Shown: positions 17,518 through 26,506 of the stretch, in pieces | Numbering within the stretch: position 1 is the stretch's first letter | Layout: each line of letters opens with the position of its first letter | NCBI RefSeq assembly: GCF_025336545.1 | Contig: NZ_JAODBU010000012.1 | Coordinates: forward strand, 62,001-126,000 | DNA: 64,000 bases | From: Eubacterium_U album | Lineage (GTDB): Bacteria; Bacillota; Clostridia; Lachnospirales; Lachnospiraceae | Reading direction: 5' to 3' | Program-made: the position numbers and the translations under genes | The notes under the pieces: model-generated | The model's input: the letters and a program-made list of their open reading frames with translations, nothing else | Database searches by the model: none | What the model was told of the DNA's origin: nothing

Positions 17518-17601
17518 GCCGGCGTGGCGGAACTGGCAGACGCGCAGGACTTAAAATCCTGTGGTAGCAATATCGTACCGGTTCGATTCCGGTCGCCGGC
17601 A
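17518..17601 (+). tRNA. tRNA-Leu (TAA)
   Basis: An 84-nt class II tRNA. Acceptor GCCGGCG / CGCCGGC, anticodon TAA in loop CTTAAAA, variable arm, and T-arm GGTTCGATTCC. It is 19 nt after tRNA-Tyr and is co-transcribed with it. Confidence 0.95.
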
Positions 17602-17633
17602 TATATATGTGCGAAGCAATGAGTCCACATACA

Positions 17634-17695
17634 CAAAAAAAGAACAGGTTCTTTAGAAAGCTAGTTTTCAGAAAGAACCTGTTCTTTTTTTTTTT
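17634..17695 (+). terminator. Terminator of the tRNA operon
   Basis: AAAAGAACAGGTTCTTT pairs with AAAGAACCTGTTCTTTT, followed by about eleven T. Very strong. Confidence 0.92.
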
Positions 17696-17782
17696 GATGC
17701 GGCGAATGCCGCATCAGCGAGATGGAAATTATATTGTCTGCAATCCTTTATAGAAAAAGAGGTTGCAGGCATTTTTGTTTTA
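17696..17782. other. Two further hairpins after the tRNA terminator
   Basis: GATGCGGC-GAAT-GCCGCATC (17696-17715) is a perfect 8-bp stem without a T run. A second hairpin near 17736-17771 (TCTGCAATCC / GGTTGCAGG) is followed by ATTTTTGTTTT and may be a second terminator. From there to 18024 I see only the leader of the histidine kinase gene. Confidence 0.5.
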
Positions 17783-18038
17783 CAATAAAAAATAGTAAAT
17801 ATTTACATTTTGGCCCTAATCATTTACTATAAAAGGAGGGTATTTGTTATATTGGACATGGAAATGTTCATGAACTTTATATAAGTTAATTTGCAGTTAT
17901 AGGTTTATAAAGTATGTTTATGTATATGAGTGAAACAGCATAAATATTATAAAAAATTATAAGTACTAAAAAACGACAGATGAAGTTCATAAACAATTTT
18001 TAAAGAAAATTGTAATATAATGTATGGTGGAGAGAAAA

Positions 18039-19793
18039 GTGTATAAATTATTAAAAAAATGGAAAAAAGCAAAGATAAGAACGCAGATTATTCTGACTTA
18101 TATTGCGGTTCTTTTATTGTCATTTATAATGACGTTTACATTAATTTCAGCTGTAAACGGAAGATATACGAAAATTGAAGTTGGTAAGGCAGGAGTGCAG
18201 ACAGTAAATGCACTTCAGGGAAATTTAGCGCTTATTTTTGATAATGTAACTCAATTTTCAACACAGATATATTTTGACGATATCGTACAGGATTCTTTAA
18301 GACAAATAAATTCAGAGAATATTAATTTGAATTATCAAAAAAACATAACAAAGAGTTTGTTTAATATGATATTATCCGGAGAATACATTTCCGGAGTATA
18401 TATATTTGATAAATATAATAATTGTTATAATTCTTATAAGAGACCACCAAAAAAAATAAATAAGCAAATCCAGGATACAAATTGGTATAAGGAAATGCAG
18501 CAAGCAAATGGAAACGGATTTTTCTATAACGGAAGCGATGGAACAATAGAATATTATGCACCTAATGATTATCTGTGCTATGTAAGACAGATTGTAGATA
18601 AGAGAGATTATAAACCTTTGGCTACACTTCTAATAACTTTTGATGATTTAGTATTGCAGGACTATTTTAATCAGGTTAGTAATGATTACAAGAATCAGTT
18701 CTACATAGTTGATTCGAAAGGAAATTATATTATTGAGCCTCAAGACAAAAAGCGTGATTTTAAAAAGTATACAAAAATTGCAAAAAATATGTCTAAGGAG
18801 TACATGGAAGTAAATAATAAAGACGAAAAAAGTGTTGTTGCAAGTCAGGATATAGGAATACAGGATTGGAAACTTATCGGAGTATTTTCAATGGATAACA
18901 TTACATCTTTAGCTCCATACTATTCGACAGTGATAGTGGTAATTATGTGTTTAAATGTTGTATTTGTATTTATATGCTCAATGTTACTTACATATCTCAT
19001 ATTTAAACCACTTGCAAAAGTAGAAAAACATATGAAAATAGTTGAAAACGGTGAATTTGTGACAATGCCTGTTGTAGAAAATGATAATGAAATCACAAGC
19101 CTTAAAAAAGTATTTAACCATATGATTTTGTCTGTTAAATCTTTAATGAAAAAGGTAAAGGATGAAGAAAGAATTATTGCAAAAGGCAAGTTAGACATAA
19201 TACAGGCGCAGATAAATCCACACTTTTTATATAACACTTTAGATGCGGTTTCAGCATTAGCATTAATGGAGGAAAATGAAAAATGTTTCCAGATGACGCA
19301 GGCGTTAGGAAATTTTTATCGAAACAGTCTAAACAGTGGACTTGATTATATAACAGTTGAGGATGAAATAAGTAGTATCGAAAGTTACATTACAATATTA
19401 AACATGAGATACGACAATCAGATAAAAGTTAATTATGAAATAGAAGAATCGGTAAAAAAAGAGAAAGTTCTTAAACTTTTACTTCAACCTTTAGTGGAAA
19501 ATGCGGTACATCACGGATTAAATGGAGAAGAGGGAACTGTAAATATAAAAGTATTTGAACAGGATGATGAAATAATATTTATTGTATCTGACGATGGAGT
19601 TGGAATGAGTGAAGAAAGAATACAGGAAATAATGGAAGGTAAATCTGTTACTGGAAAATCGGGATTTGGACTTTATAGTTTAATACAGAGAATAAAGTTA
19701 ATGTATGAAATAGATAATCCAATGATAATTCAGAGTGAAATAGGTGTTGGAACAGAAATAATTGTTACTGTAGGTAAGATAAAATCAGAGTAA
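18039..19793 (+). CDS. YesM-type sensor histidine kinase
   Basis: A membrane kinase of about 585 aa. It has an N-terminal helix, a large extracytoplasmic sensor domain (about 40-290), a second helix, a HAMP linker, a His_kinase domain with I-N-P-H-F-L-Y-N (phospho-His near residue 395), and an HATPase_c domain with P-L-V-E-N-A-V-H-H-G and G-F-G-L-Y-S. This is the LytS/YesM class used for carbohydrate sensing. I prefer GTG 18039 (SD GGTGGAG) over ATG 18024, which overlaps that SD. Its partner is the response regulator 132 nt downstream. The ABC transporter that follows is the likely target. Confidence 0.92.
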   Translation: MYKLLKKWKKAKIRTQIILTYIAVLLLSFIMTFTLISAVNGRYTKIEVGKAGVQTVNALQGNLALIFDNVTQFSTQIYFDDIVQDSLRQINSENINLNYQKNITKSLFNMILSGEYISGVYIFDKYNNCYNSYKRPPKKINKQIQDTNWYKEMQQANGNGFFYNGSDGTIEYYAPNDYLCYVRQIVDKRDYKPLATLLITFDDLVLQDYFNQVSNDYKNQFYIVDSKGNYIIEPQDKKRDFKKYTKIAKNMSKEYMEVNNKDEKSVVASQDIGIQDWKLIGVFSMDNITSLAPYYSTVIVVIMCLNVVFVFICSMLLTYLIFKPLAKVEKHMKIVENGEFVTMPVVENDNEITSLKKVFNHMILSVKSLMKKVKDEERIIAKGKLDIIQAQINPHFLYNTLDAVSALALMEENEKCFQMTQALGNFYRNSLNSGLDYITVEDEISSIESYITILNMRYDNQIKVNYEIEESVKKEKVLKLLLQPLVENAVHHGLNGEEGTVNIKVFEQDDEIIFIVSDDGVGMSEERIQEIMEGKSVTGKSGFGLYSLIQRIKLMYEIDNPMIIQSEIGVGTEIIVTVGKIKSE

Positions 19794-19800
19794 GATTTGC

Positions 19801-19869
19801 AATAGTGTAAATGTACAATCAGACAAAATAGTGTAAATGTACAATCAGACAAAATAGTGTAAATGTACA
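19801..19869 (+). repeat. 26-bp tandem repeat, about 2.6 copies, between kinase and regulator
   Basis: Unit AATAGTGTAAATGTACAATC plus AGACAA at 19801-19826 and 19827-19852, with a third partial unit from 19853. It lies just after the kinase stop codon and before the regulator SD. Confidence 0.85.
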
Positions 19870-19924
19870 GTGGAAAGAAAATAGTGAAACACATTAAATT
19901 AAGCAAAAAATCGGAGAAATAATT

Positions 19925-21475
19925 ATGTTAAATGTATTGTTGGTGGATGATGAAAAATTAGAGAGGGTTTTAATTCGCAAAGGATATAAATGGGAAGAAA
20001 ATGGTTTTAAGATTGTAGGGGAAGCAGCGTCCGGAAAAGAGGCATTGGAATATATAAATTATCATGAGGTGGATATTGTGGTGACTGATATTAATATGCC
20101 GGGAATGGATGGACTACAATTTACTGAAGCGCTATTGAAAGCACATCCTAAATGCAGGGTTGTAATTATAACAGGATTCAGGGAATTTGAATATGCAAGA
20201 AAAGCTATCAATTTAGGTGTTGACGAATTTCTTTTAAAGCCAATTAACATAAAAGAAATAAGTGAAGTGATGGCTAAATTAAAAGAGGAGATTAACCAGA
20301 GAAACAAAGAGGCTACAGAGGTGGCTAAATTAAAAGAAAGCATGGAGAATAATTATGACATACTAAAAGAAAGTTTTCTTTTAAGACTTGTTGAAAATAG
20401 AATAGATGAAGAAGAAGCAGTGAAAAAAATGGATACATATAACTGCAAAGAACTTATTGATGGTTGTGTATGCATAGATGTAAAAATTAAAGATAATCAG
20501 GAAGAGGAAAATTATAAAAAAGTTTATGAGTTAGTTCAAAATCAAAATAACGACAATATGATTACGTTTGTTCATTTTATGCATAATATAATAATTTATT
20601 TTGTAAATAAGGATTTGGATGAATGCATTAATTATGCAGAAGCATTGCATAAAAAATTAAATAAGATTGGAATAACTGCAACCATCGGAATAAGTGGTAA
20701 AAATATAGGATTTTGTGGCATTGCATCGGCATATGGTCAGGCAGATAAGGCGCTTGGAGTTTCAGTTTTGCTTGGAAGAAACAGAGTGGTTACATATTCT
20801 GAATACCAGGAGGTTATGAAGCAAAATAATTCTAAAATAGAACTTGACTGGGATAAATTTGCGGAAGCTATAAATAATTGCAGGGAAGAAGAAATGCTGA
20901 AATACATTAAAGATTATATTGAAGTAATTAAAAAAGGAAAGATAGCTGATGAAGAATATTTAAAACTTATGACAATGACAATTATTTTACGTGCAGGTTC
21001 GACTCTTAATAAGTATGGAATAAATTTGTATCAATTAATAAATGAAGAGGACGTTTTTAAGGATGTAAGAGCGATTAGAAGTGTAACAGATGCCTTAGAA
21101 TGCGCCAAGGAATATATCAAAATTGTTTATGATTATCATAATCAAAAAAAATCTAAACGTAATAAAAATGTTATAGAAGATGCTTTAGAATATGTTAATA
21201 GAAATTTATACAATTCAGAACTTTCATTAAAGAAAGCGGCGACGGATTTATATATAAATGAAAGTTATCTAAGTAGGGAGTTTAAGAAGACGTACGGAGT
21301 CAGTTTTATAGAATATGTATCTGAAAAGAGAATAGAGGCAAGTAAAAAAATTCTTAAGCAGACTGATTTAAAAGTGTATGAAGTTGCGGAAAAAGTTGGG
21401 TTTAAAGATTCACATTATTTCTGCATTTGCTTTAAAAAGCAGACAGGAAAGACAGTAAAAGAATACAGATGTTAA
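19925..21475 (+). CDS. YesN-type response regulator with AraC DNA-binding domain
   Basis: A 516-aa cytoplasmic regulator: REC domain with phospho-acceptor Asp55 in V-V-T-D-I-N-M-P-G-M-D-G, a middle region of about 270 residues, and two AraC-type HTH motifs at the C-terminus (S-E-L-S-L-K-K-A-A-T-D-L, then V-A-E-K-V-G-F-K-D-S-H-Y-F). It should act with the YesM-type kinase upstream and most likely activates the sugar ABC genes that follow it. A terminator closes the two-component operon at 21477. Confidence 0.92.
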   Translation: MLNVLLVDDEKLERVLIRKGYKWEENGFKIVGEAASGKEALEYINYHEVDIVVTDINMPGMDGLQFTEALLKAHPKCRVVIITGFREFEYARKAINLGVDEFLLKPINIKEISEVMAKLKEEINQRNKEATEVAKLKESMENNYDILKESFLLRLVENRIDEEEAVKKMDTYNCKELIDGCVCIDVKIKDNQEEENYKKVYELVQNQNNDNMITFVHFMHNIIIYFVNKDLDECINYAEALHKKLNKIGITATIGISGKNIGFCGIASAYGQADKALGVSVLLGRNRVVTYSEYQEVMKQNNSKIELDWDKFAEAINNCREEEMLKYIKDYIEVIKKGKIADEEYLKLMTMTIILRAGSTLNKYGINLYQLINEEDVFKDVRAIRSVTDALECAKEYIKIVYDYHNQKKSKRNKNVIEDALEYVNRNLYNSELSLKKAATDLYINESYLSREFKKTYGVSFIEYVSEKRIEASKKILKQTDLKVYEVAEKVGFKDSHYFCICFKKQTGKTVKEYRC

Positions 21476-21476
21476 T

Positions 21477-21518
21477 AAAAAAGGTTAAAAATTTATAGTA
21501 AAATTTTTAACCTTTTTT
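21477..21518 (+). terminator. Terminator after the two-component genes
   Basis: AAAAAGGTTAAAAATTT pairs with AAATTTTTAACCTTTTT, ending in a T run. Confidence 0.85.
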
Positions 21519-21594
21519 AGTCAAAATATTAAATTGAGATAGAGAATCTGATTAAGTATACTTTGAATATCAAATAAATTGAGGAGGATTTATA

Positions 21595-22908
21595 ATGAGA
21601 AAAAATTTATTTAAGAAAGTGTTGGCGCTTACTTTAGCTTCAACAATGGCATTCTCAATGGCAGGATGTGGTAGCAAAGGTGGTAGCAGCGATGCTAAAA
21701 ATGACGACGGTACAATTACATTAAATGTATGGCATCAGTGGTCAAATGATACTAATGAACTTAAGGGCAAATATGAAGAGGCAGTTAAAGCTTACGAAAA
21801 AGAAAATTCAGGTGTTAAGATTAAGACAGAAACTTTGGATACAGAAGCTTACAAGACAAAGATTAACGCTGAATTTGCCGGAGACGCAAAAGGAATCGAC
21901 GTATTCTATTGGTGGGGTGCAGGTACAGCAAAGAAGTTAGTTGATGCAGGAAAAGTTATGGCATTAGATGACTATGTAACTGATGATGTTAAGTCAAAAA
22001 TTTTAGAAGGTTCAACATCAGCATTTGAATTTGATGGAAAATTATATTCAGTACCAATGTTTTCATGGTATATGACATTATTCTGTAACAAGACAATGTT
22101 TGACAAGGCAGGAGCTACATTACCAACTACATACGATGAATTAGTAGATGCAGTTAAGAAATTAAAGAAATTAGATGGTGTTACACCAATGGCAGCAGGT
22201 GCTAAAGACGGATGGAATGCAGCATTCGTATATCAGGCATTAGCTTTAAGAGAAGTAGGTGCAACAGGCGTTAACGAAATGTTATCAGGAAAGAAAGAAT
22301 TCGGAGATGAAGGATTCAAGAAAGCAGCACAGAAAGTAAGTGATTTATATGAAATGGGAGCATTTGGGGACAATCCTTTAGAACAGGGAAATGATGACGC
22401 AAATGCAGCATTTGAAAATGGAAAAGCAGCTATGAGACTTATGGGAAGCTGGTTTGCAAACAATGTATACACAGACGATGCAGCAACAATTAAACCTGAA
22501 GAAGTAGTAGCATTAAAGATTCCAACAATCGCAGATGGAAAAGGTGAAGCAACAGATTACTGTGGTGGATTCGTTGAATCATTCTGGGTTAACAATAACA
22601 CTAAATACAAAGAAGAAGCAGCTAAGTTCTGTATTTACATTAATGAAAAAATGGGCGTAGCTTCATATGAAACAGGATCAGGATTCAGTGGATGGACAAC
22701 TCCTGCAGATGAAAGCAACTTAAACCCATTATTTATTCAGATTAAAGATTTATTAGCAGAAGGAAAACAGGGTGTACTTGCTTGGGATACATCATTAGAA
22801 TCAGAACCGGCAGCAGTACATAATGAACAGGTTCAGACATTATTTGCAGATGGTGCAGACATTGATGCATTTATAGATGAACATAAGGCAGCTATTAACG
22901 GTAAATAA
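21595..22908 (+). CDS. Carbohydrate ABC transporter substrate-binding lipoprotein
   Basis: A 437-aa extracellular sugar-binding protein of the family 1 type. Signal peptide with lipobox S-M-A-G-C (lipidated Cys25), then a typical N-V-W-H-Q-W start of the mature fold and a D-A-N-A-A-F-E-N-G-K-A-A-M motif. It delivers an oligosaccharide to the two permeases encoded next. Codon bias (TTA, GCA, AAG) and SD GAGGAGG suggest high expression. The substrate is unknown; maltodextrin is only a guess from the nearby GH13 enzyme. Confidence 0.93.
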   Translation: MRKNLFKKVLALTLASTMAFSMAGCGSKGGSSDAKNDDGTITLNVWHQWSNDTNELKGKYEEAVKAYEKENSGVKIKTETLDTEAYKTKINAEFAGDAKGIDVFYWWGAGTAKKLVDAGKVMALDDYVTDDVKSKILEGSTSAFEFDGKLYSVPMFSWYMTLFCNKTMFDKAGATLPTTYDELVDAVKKLKKLDGVTPMAAGAKDGWNAAFVYQALALREVGATGVNEMLSGKKEFGDEGFKKAAQKVSDLYEMGAFGDNPLEQGNDDANAAFENGKAAMRLMGSWFANNVYTDDAATIKPEEVVALKIPTIADGKGEATDYCGGFVESFWVNNNTKYKEEAAKFCIYINEKMGVASYETGSGFSGWTTPADESNLNPLFIQIKDLLAEGKQGVLAWDTSLESEPAAVHNEQVQTLFADGADIDAFIDEHKAAINGK

Positions 22909-22928
22909 TAAGTGAGGCAGGTAGTGTT

Positions 22929-23813
22929 ATGGAAAAAATGCTTGGAAATAAGAAATACATATTAATATTTATATTACCGGCGCTACTATTGTTTTTAGGA
23001 TTTACCTTGATTCCATTAGTTACGTCAGGAATTTACAGTTTTTTTGAATACAATGGAATTGGAACAAAAACCTTTATTGGTATAAAAAACTACATACAAT
23101 TGTTTACTGAAGACAGATATTTCCCACTTGCAGTAAAGAACTCTTTGATTCTTGTAGTGGCATCAGTATTTATTCAGTTACCTATATCATTAATTTTAGC
23201 TTTGGTATTATCAAGAGGAGTGAAAGGCGATGGATTTTTCAGAACTGTATATTTTATCCCGGTTGTAATATCAAGTATGGTTATAGGACAGTTGTGGCTT
23301 AAAATGTTTAATAATGATTACGGTGTAATTAACACCGTAATCAGATACTTCAATCCTAAATATGAGCACTCCTGGCTAACAAAGGATGCTTTTATGACGG
23401 TTTTAATTCCGTCTATATGGCAGTACATAGGATATCATATGATTATTTTCTATGCAGGTATAAAGTCTATTTCAACAGACTATTATGAAGCAGCTCAGAT
23501 AGATGGAGCGTCAACGTTGCAGGTTCATATGAAAATTACATTACCTTTACTTGTTCCGGTAATAAAAACATGCGTAATATTTGCAATAACCGGATCATTA
23601 AGAGCCTTTGACCTTGTTTATGTTATGACAGGTGGAGGCCCAAACCACATAAGTGAAGTTCCCGCTACGCTAATGTACAATAATTTATTTAGAAAAGGTT
23701 TGTATGGATATGGAAGTGCACAGGCGTTCTTTATAGTAATAGAGTGTCTCATATTTACATTTATAGTTAACAGAATATTTAAAAAAGCAGAGCAGAATGT
23801 TTCAGCAGTATAG
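22929..23813 (+). CDS. Sugar ABC transporter permease (MalF/UgpA type)
   Basis: A 294-aa inner-membrane permease with six hydrophobic segments and the cytoplasmic EAA loop Y-Y-E-A-A-Q-I-D-G-A that contacts the ATPase. It begins 20 nt after the binding-protein stop and is followed closely by the second permease. The MalF/UgpA group is recognised by the N-terminal L-L-L-F-L-G-F-T-L-I-P segment and the R-A-F-D-L-V-Y-V-M-T-G-G-G-P motif. Confidence 0.92.
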   Translation: MEKMLGNKKYILIFILPALLLFLGFTLIPLVTSGIYSFFEYNGIGTKTFIGIKNYIQLFTEDRYFPLAVKNSLILVVASVFIQLPISLILALVLSRGVKGDGFFRTVYFIPVVISSMVIGQLWLKMFNNDYGVINTVIRYFNPKYEHSWLTKDAFMTVLIPSIWQYIGYHMIIFYAGIKSISTDYYEAAQIDGASTLQVHMKITLPLLVPVIKTCVIFAITGSLRAFDLVYVMTGGGPNHISEVPATLMYNNLFRKGLYGYGSAQAFFIVIECLIFTFIVNRIFKKAEQNVSAV

Positions 23814-23822
23814 GAGGGCACA

Positions 23823-24653
23823 ATGAAAAAGAAAAAAATTATGGGAGCAATAAAATTTGCTGTCTTATTATTAATTGCTTTAACTCAGTTGTTTCCACTA
23901 TATTGGCTTATAACATTTTCGTTAAAAAGCAACACGGAAATATTTGGTGAAAATGTAATTGGACTTCCTCATGTATGGAGATGGGATAATTATGTGACAG
24001 CATTGAGCTCATCAAATTTAATCAGATATTTCCTTAATTCAGTATTTTATTCAGTGGTTACGGTAGTAGCAGCAGGAATAATTTCATCAATGGCAGCATA
24101 TGCCATTTCAAGAATGATATGGAAATTAAGAAACCTTGTATATGGGTTATTTATGATTGGGATTATGATACCCGCGCAGGCAGCATTGTTACCATTGTTT
24201 CAGATTTTAGATAGACTGGGACTTAAAGGTGGATATTTAGGATTGTTAATTCCTTACATTGCCGGAGCACTTCCTATGAGTATAATGATTTTGGTAGGTT
24301 TCTATAGAGGGATTCCAAGAGAAATGGAAGAAGCGGCTTATATTGATGGATGCGGAATTTTTAAATGTTTTATACAAATCATATTCCCTATGGTTAAATC
24401 AGCCATTGCAACAGCTTCAATATTTACATTCTTAGGAACATGGAATGAATTGATGTTAGCAAATACATTTGTTGACAGTGATGAGTTCAGAACACTTCCT
24501 GTAGGTATTATGTCACTTGCCGGACAGTATTCGACAGAATGGGGATTAATTGGAGCAGGTATGGTAATTGCAACATTGCCAACAATTATTATCTACTTCT
24601 TCTTAAGTAAGCAGGTACAGGAAAGTTTGGTAGTAGGTGCAGTAAAAGGATAA
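23823..24653 (+). CDS. Sugar ABC transporter permease (MalG/UgpE type)
   Basis: A 276-aa permease with six membrane segments. The EAA loop reads M-E-E-A-A-Y-I-D-G-C-G, and F-L-G-T-W-N-E-L-M-L-A is the typical MalG/UgpE end motif. It pairs with the upstream MalF-type protein. No ATPase gene follows, so the transporter likely uses a shared MsmX-type ATPase encoded elsewhere, as is common in Firmicutes. SD AGGAGGG. Confidence 0.92.
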   Translation: MKKKKIMGAIKFAVLLLIALTQLFPLYWLITFSLKSNTEIFGENVIGLPHVWRWDNYVTALSSSNLIRYFLNSVFYSVVTVVAAGIISSMAAYAISRMIWKLRNLVYGLFMIGIMIPAQAALLPLFQILDRLGLKGGYLGLLIPYIAGALPMSIMILVGFYRGIPREMEEAAYIDGCGIFKCFIQIIFPMVKSAIATASIFTFLGTWNELMLANTFVDSDEFRTLPVGIMSLAGQYSTEWGLIGAGMVIATLPTIIIYFFLSKQVQESLVVGAVKG

Positions 24654-24674
24654 ATTAATTTATCCAAATAATTT

Positions 24675-24735
24675 TATGGATGCAGGTATTGTGAAAGTGT
24701 ATTACACGAAACAATCCGTAAGACATCTTATTAAC
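24675..24735 (-). repeat. Dispersed intergenic repeat, degenerate copy G
   Basis: On the minus strand it reads GATGTCTTACGGATTGTTTC then GTGTAATACACTTTCACAAT. This aligns with the GATGCCTACGGATTGTTC and hairpin block of the copy at 55503. It is diverged and lacks both ends. Confidence 0.5.
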
Positions 24736-24872
24736 ACAATGTTATATAATTAGTATTGATAAACATAGCAACTAGCACTCTAAATAGTTTGTTTATCATA
24801 CCAATTAATTATATAGGTTATCATTAATAATTGTTATGTCAATTATTACTAATAGTTTTCTTTTTTTACGGT

Positions 24873-24918
24873 ACTACCGCTTTACAAATGTAGATTTGTG
24901 AAGCGGTAGTTTCTTTAC
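24873..24918. terminator. Terminator after the sugar ABC operon
   Basis: A 17-bp stem, ACTACCGCTTTACAAAT / ATTTGTGAAGCGGTAGT (one G-U), with T-rich sequence on the 3' side and a T run upstream. Nothing else but promoter sequence is seen between 24654 and 25172. Confidence 0.8.
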
Positions 24919-24986
24919 GGGTATAAAAAGAGTAGATTTGGAGTCTGTTAGAAGGATGCTTAAAAGATAAAACACTAAATTCTTCT

Positions 24987-25024
24987 TAATTCATATTGAA
25001 AAAGTATGAATTATGCTCTATAAT
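24987..25024 (+). promoter_or_regulatory. rrf2 promoter with overlapping palindromic operator
   Basis: TTGAAA (24996-25001), 17-nt spacer, TATAAT (25019-25024). A perfect inverted repeat, TAATTCATA (24987-24995) and TATGAATTA (25005-25013), surrounds the -35. This suits autorepression by the Rrf2 regulator. Confidence 0.65.
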
Positions 25025-25172
25025 ACATTTATATTATTAAAGATAAAAGATGCCTGAGAAGTATTTGACGTTATAATTGTTGCAAGTTTAATTAACGATT
25101 ACGCAAAATAAATTTATATTATAAATTTAGGCATCTGTTAAATGATGAAAACTAATAGGAGATGTAAATATA

Positions 25173-25616
25173 ATGAAAATTTCTACAAAGGGAAGATATG
25201 CATTGAGATTAATGCTTGATATTGCAGAGCATTCGGAGGGAAATACACCGGTAAGTATAAAAGATATTGCAAAGAGACAGGAAATATCTGATAAATATTT
25301 GGAACAGATTATTTCAGTTTTAAATAAAGCCGGCTATGTAAGAAGTACAAGAGGACCTCAGGGTGGATATTTATTAAAGAAAAAACCGGAAGAATATACA
25401 GTAGGAATGATTTTAAGATTAACAGAAGGCTCATTAGCTCCTGTTGCATGTGTGGAAGATGATGCAGAACCATGTGAAAGAATGACAGGATGCGCAACTG
25501 TTAGAGTATGGCAGGAGATAAATGATGCAGTAAAAGCTGTAGTTGATAATATTACATTGGCAGATTTAGTTCAGTGGCAGTTAGAAGAAAATCAAACAAA
25601 TGACTATTGTATTTAA
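25173..25616 (+). CDS. Rrf2-family regulator, IscR-like
   Basis: A 147-aa winged-helix regulator. It has the Rrf2 start (M-K-I-S-T-K-G-R-Y-A-L-R), recognition region (S-D-K-Y-L-E-Q-I-I) and wing (R-G-P-Q-G-G-Y). Three cysteines, Cys93, Cys101 and Cys107, lie where IscR binds its 2Fe-2S cluster (IscR: 92, 98, 104), so it may sense Fe-S status; CymR of Bacillus lacks these cysteines. Similar operator-like motifs precede its own gene, iscS and metY in this window. It is likely a regulator of Fe-S assembly and cysteine synthesis. Confidence 0.88.
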   Translation: MKISTKGRYALRLMLDIAEHSEGNTPVSIKDIAKRQEISDKYLEQIISVLNKAGYVRSTRGPQGGYLLKKKPEEYTVGMILRLTEGSLAPVACVEDDAEPCERMTGCATVRVWQEINDAVKAVVDNITLADLVQWQLEENQTNDYCI

Positions 25617-25649
25617 TCTAAATTAAATAAATACAACATAAAATAAGTG

Positions 25650-25680
25650 GAGCAGATGAAAAGCGTCTGCTCTTTATATA
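25650..25680 (+). terminator. Terminator after rrf2
   Basis: GAGCAGA / TCTGCTC stem with a 9-nt loop, followed by TTTATATA. Confidence 0.65.
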
Positions 25681-25709
25681 TGTGATTCATAATAATTCGG
25701 TTAAAAAAC

Positions 25710-25778
25710 CGGAGCGTTTGTACCGATTCCATTAGTTAATTTAACAATTGGAGGCAGGTATAAATGCTCCGACTTTTT
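25710..25778. terminator. Bidirectional terminator before the XRE gene
   Basis: CGGAGCGTTTGTACC (25710-25724) pairs with GGTATAAATGCTCCG (25757-25771), with two wobble pairs, followed by ACTTTTTT. On the other side an AAAAAA run precedes the stem, so it can also end the minus-strand XRE transcript. Confidence 0.75.
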
Positions 25779-25791
25779 TATTATAATAAAA

Positions 25792-26139
25792 TTACACGTC
25801 TAATAATTTATTAACAGCATCCTGAATTTCAGGATGGTTTCTGTATTGTTTTATTAATTTTACTTCGTGACTTGTAAGATTAATAGGTTCTTCATCCGTG
25901 TATCCAAAAGTGCCTAAAATATTTTCAATATTATAAATTTCGCATAACATAAGCAAGGTATCAGCATTAGGTTGAGTTTGACCGCTTTCCCAGCCATATA
26001 TGGTCTTTTCGGCAACGTTTAAAGATTTTTCTTTGAGTATACCTGATACATCACGCACACTCAATTTGTTTAACTTTCTATAATTTTTTAATACTTCAGA
26101 AATCTTTGCATTCTTCATCTTATTTACCTCTCTTTTCAA
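25792..26139 (-). CDS. XRE-family repressor of the defence operon (inferred)
   Basis: A 115-aa protein with an N-terminal Cro/CI helix-turn-helix (V-L-K-N-Y-R-K-L-N-K-L-S-V-R-D-V, then T-I-Y-G-W-E-S-G-Q-T-Q-P-N-A) and a short C-terminal region. It is divergent to the phosphorothioation-type operon. Its promoter and that of the operon lie in the shared region with two copies of ATTCTCNNNNACAAAG. It is therefore the natural candidate repressor. SD AGAGAGG before ATG on the minus strand. Confidence 0.85.
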   Translation of the reverse strand: MKREVNKMKNAKISEVLKNYRKLNKLSVRDVSGILKEKSLNVAEKTIYGWESGQTQPNADTLLMLCEIYNIENILGTFGYTDEEPINLTSHEVKLIKQYRNHPEIQDAVNKLLDV

Positions 26140-26149
26140 TAATATAGTA

Positions 26150-26226
26150 AGAAAAAATTTACGTCAACAAATTCTCTTTTACAAAGAAAAAACTTCATTG
26201 CAATTCTCCCAAACAAAGAATATAAT
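26150..26226. promoter_or_regulatory. Divergent promoters with two ATTCTCNNNNACAAAG boxes
   Basis: Boxes lie at 26171-26186 and 26203-26218, 32 bp apart in the same orientation. Plus-strand promoter: TTGCAA (26198-26203), 17 nt, TATAAT (26221-26226); the second box fills the spacer. Minus-strand promoter for the XRE gene: TTGACG, 17 nt, TATTAT, with the first box just upstream. A third partial box (GAGAAT reversed) lies near 26257. Confidence 0.6.
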
Positions 26227-26273
26227 GTAGATATTAGTAAAATTTTCTTGGGAAACGAGAATGGTGGTATCGA

Positions 26274-26477
26274 ATGAATAATCAAAAGAAAAGTAATAGC
26301 AGGGTATCTGAAAATATAGTTGAGTATATAAAACGTAATAAAATTTCAGTTGCCCAGATAGAAAAAGATACAGGGATACATATGTCAGAATTCATAGATA
26401 ATAATGCGGATTTTAGCGCAGGTGAATTCTTAGAACTATGTTCCTATCTGCATTTGGACCCGAAAGATATGAGATAA
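26274..26477 (+). CDS. Small HTH-like protein
   Basis: A 67-aa protein with a predicted helix-turn-helix pattern (V-E-Y-I-K-R-N-K-I-S-V-A-Q-I-E-K-D-T-G-I) and a short tail ending L-H-L-D-P-K-D-M-R. It is the first gene of the operon that contains the DndC-like gene and probably tunes its transcription. SD GGTGG. The last ten codons have a diverged copy 30 nt further on. Confidence 0.6.
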   Translation: MNNQKKSNSRVSENIVEYIKRNKISVAQIEKDTGIHMSEFIDNNADFSAGEFLELCSYLHLDPKDMR

Positions 26478-26506
26478 CATTTGCAGATAAGAAAATAAGA
26501 GCAAAT

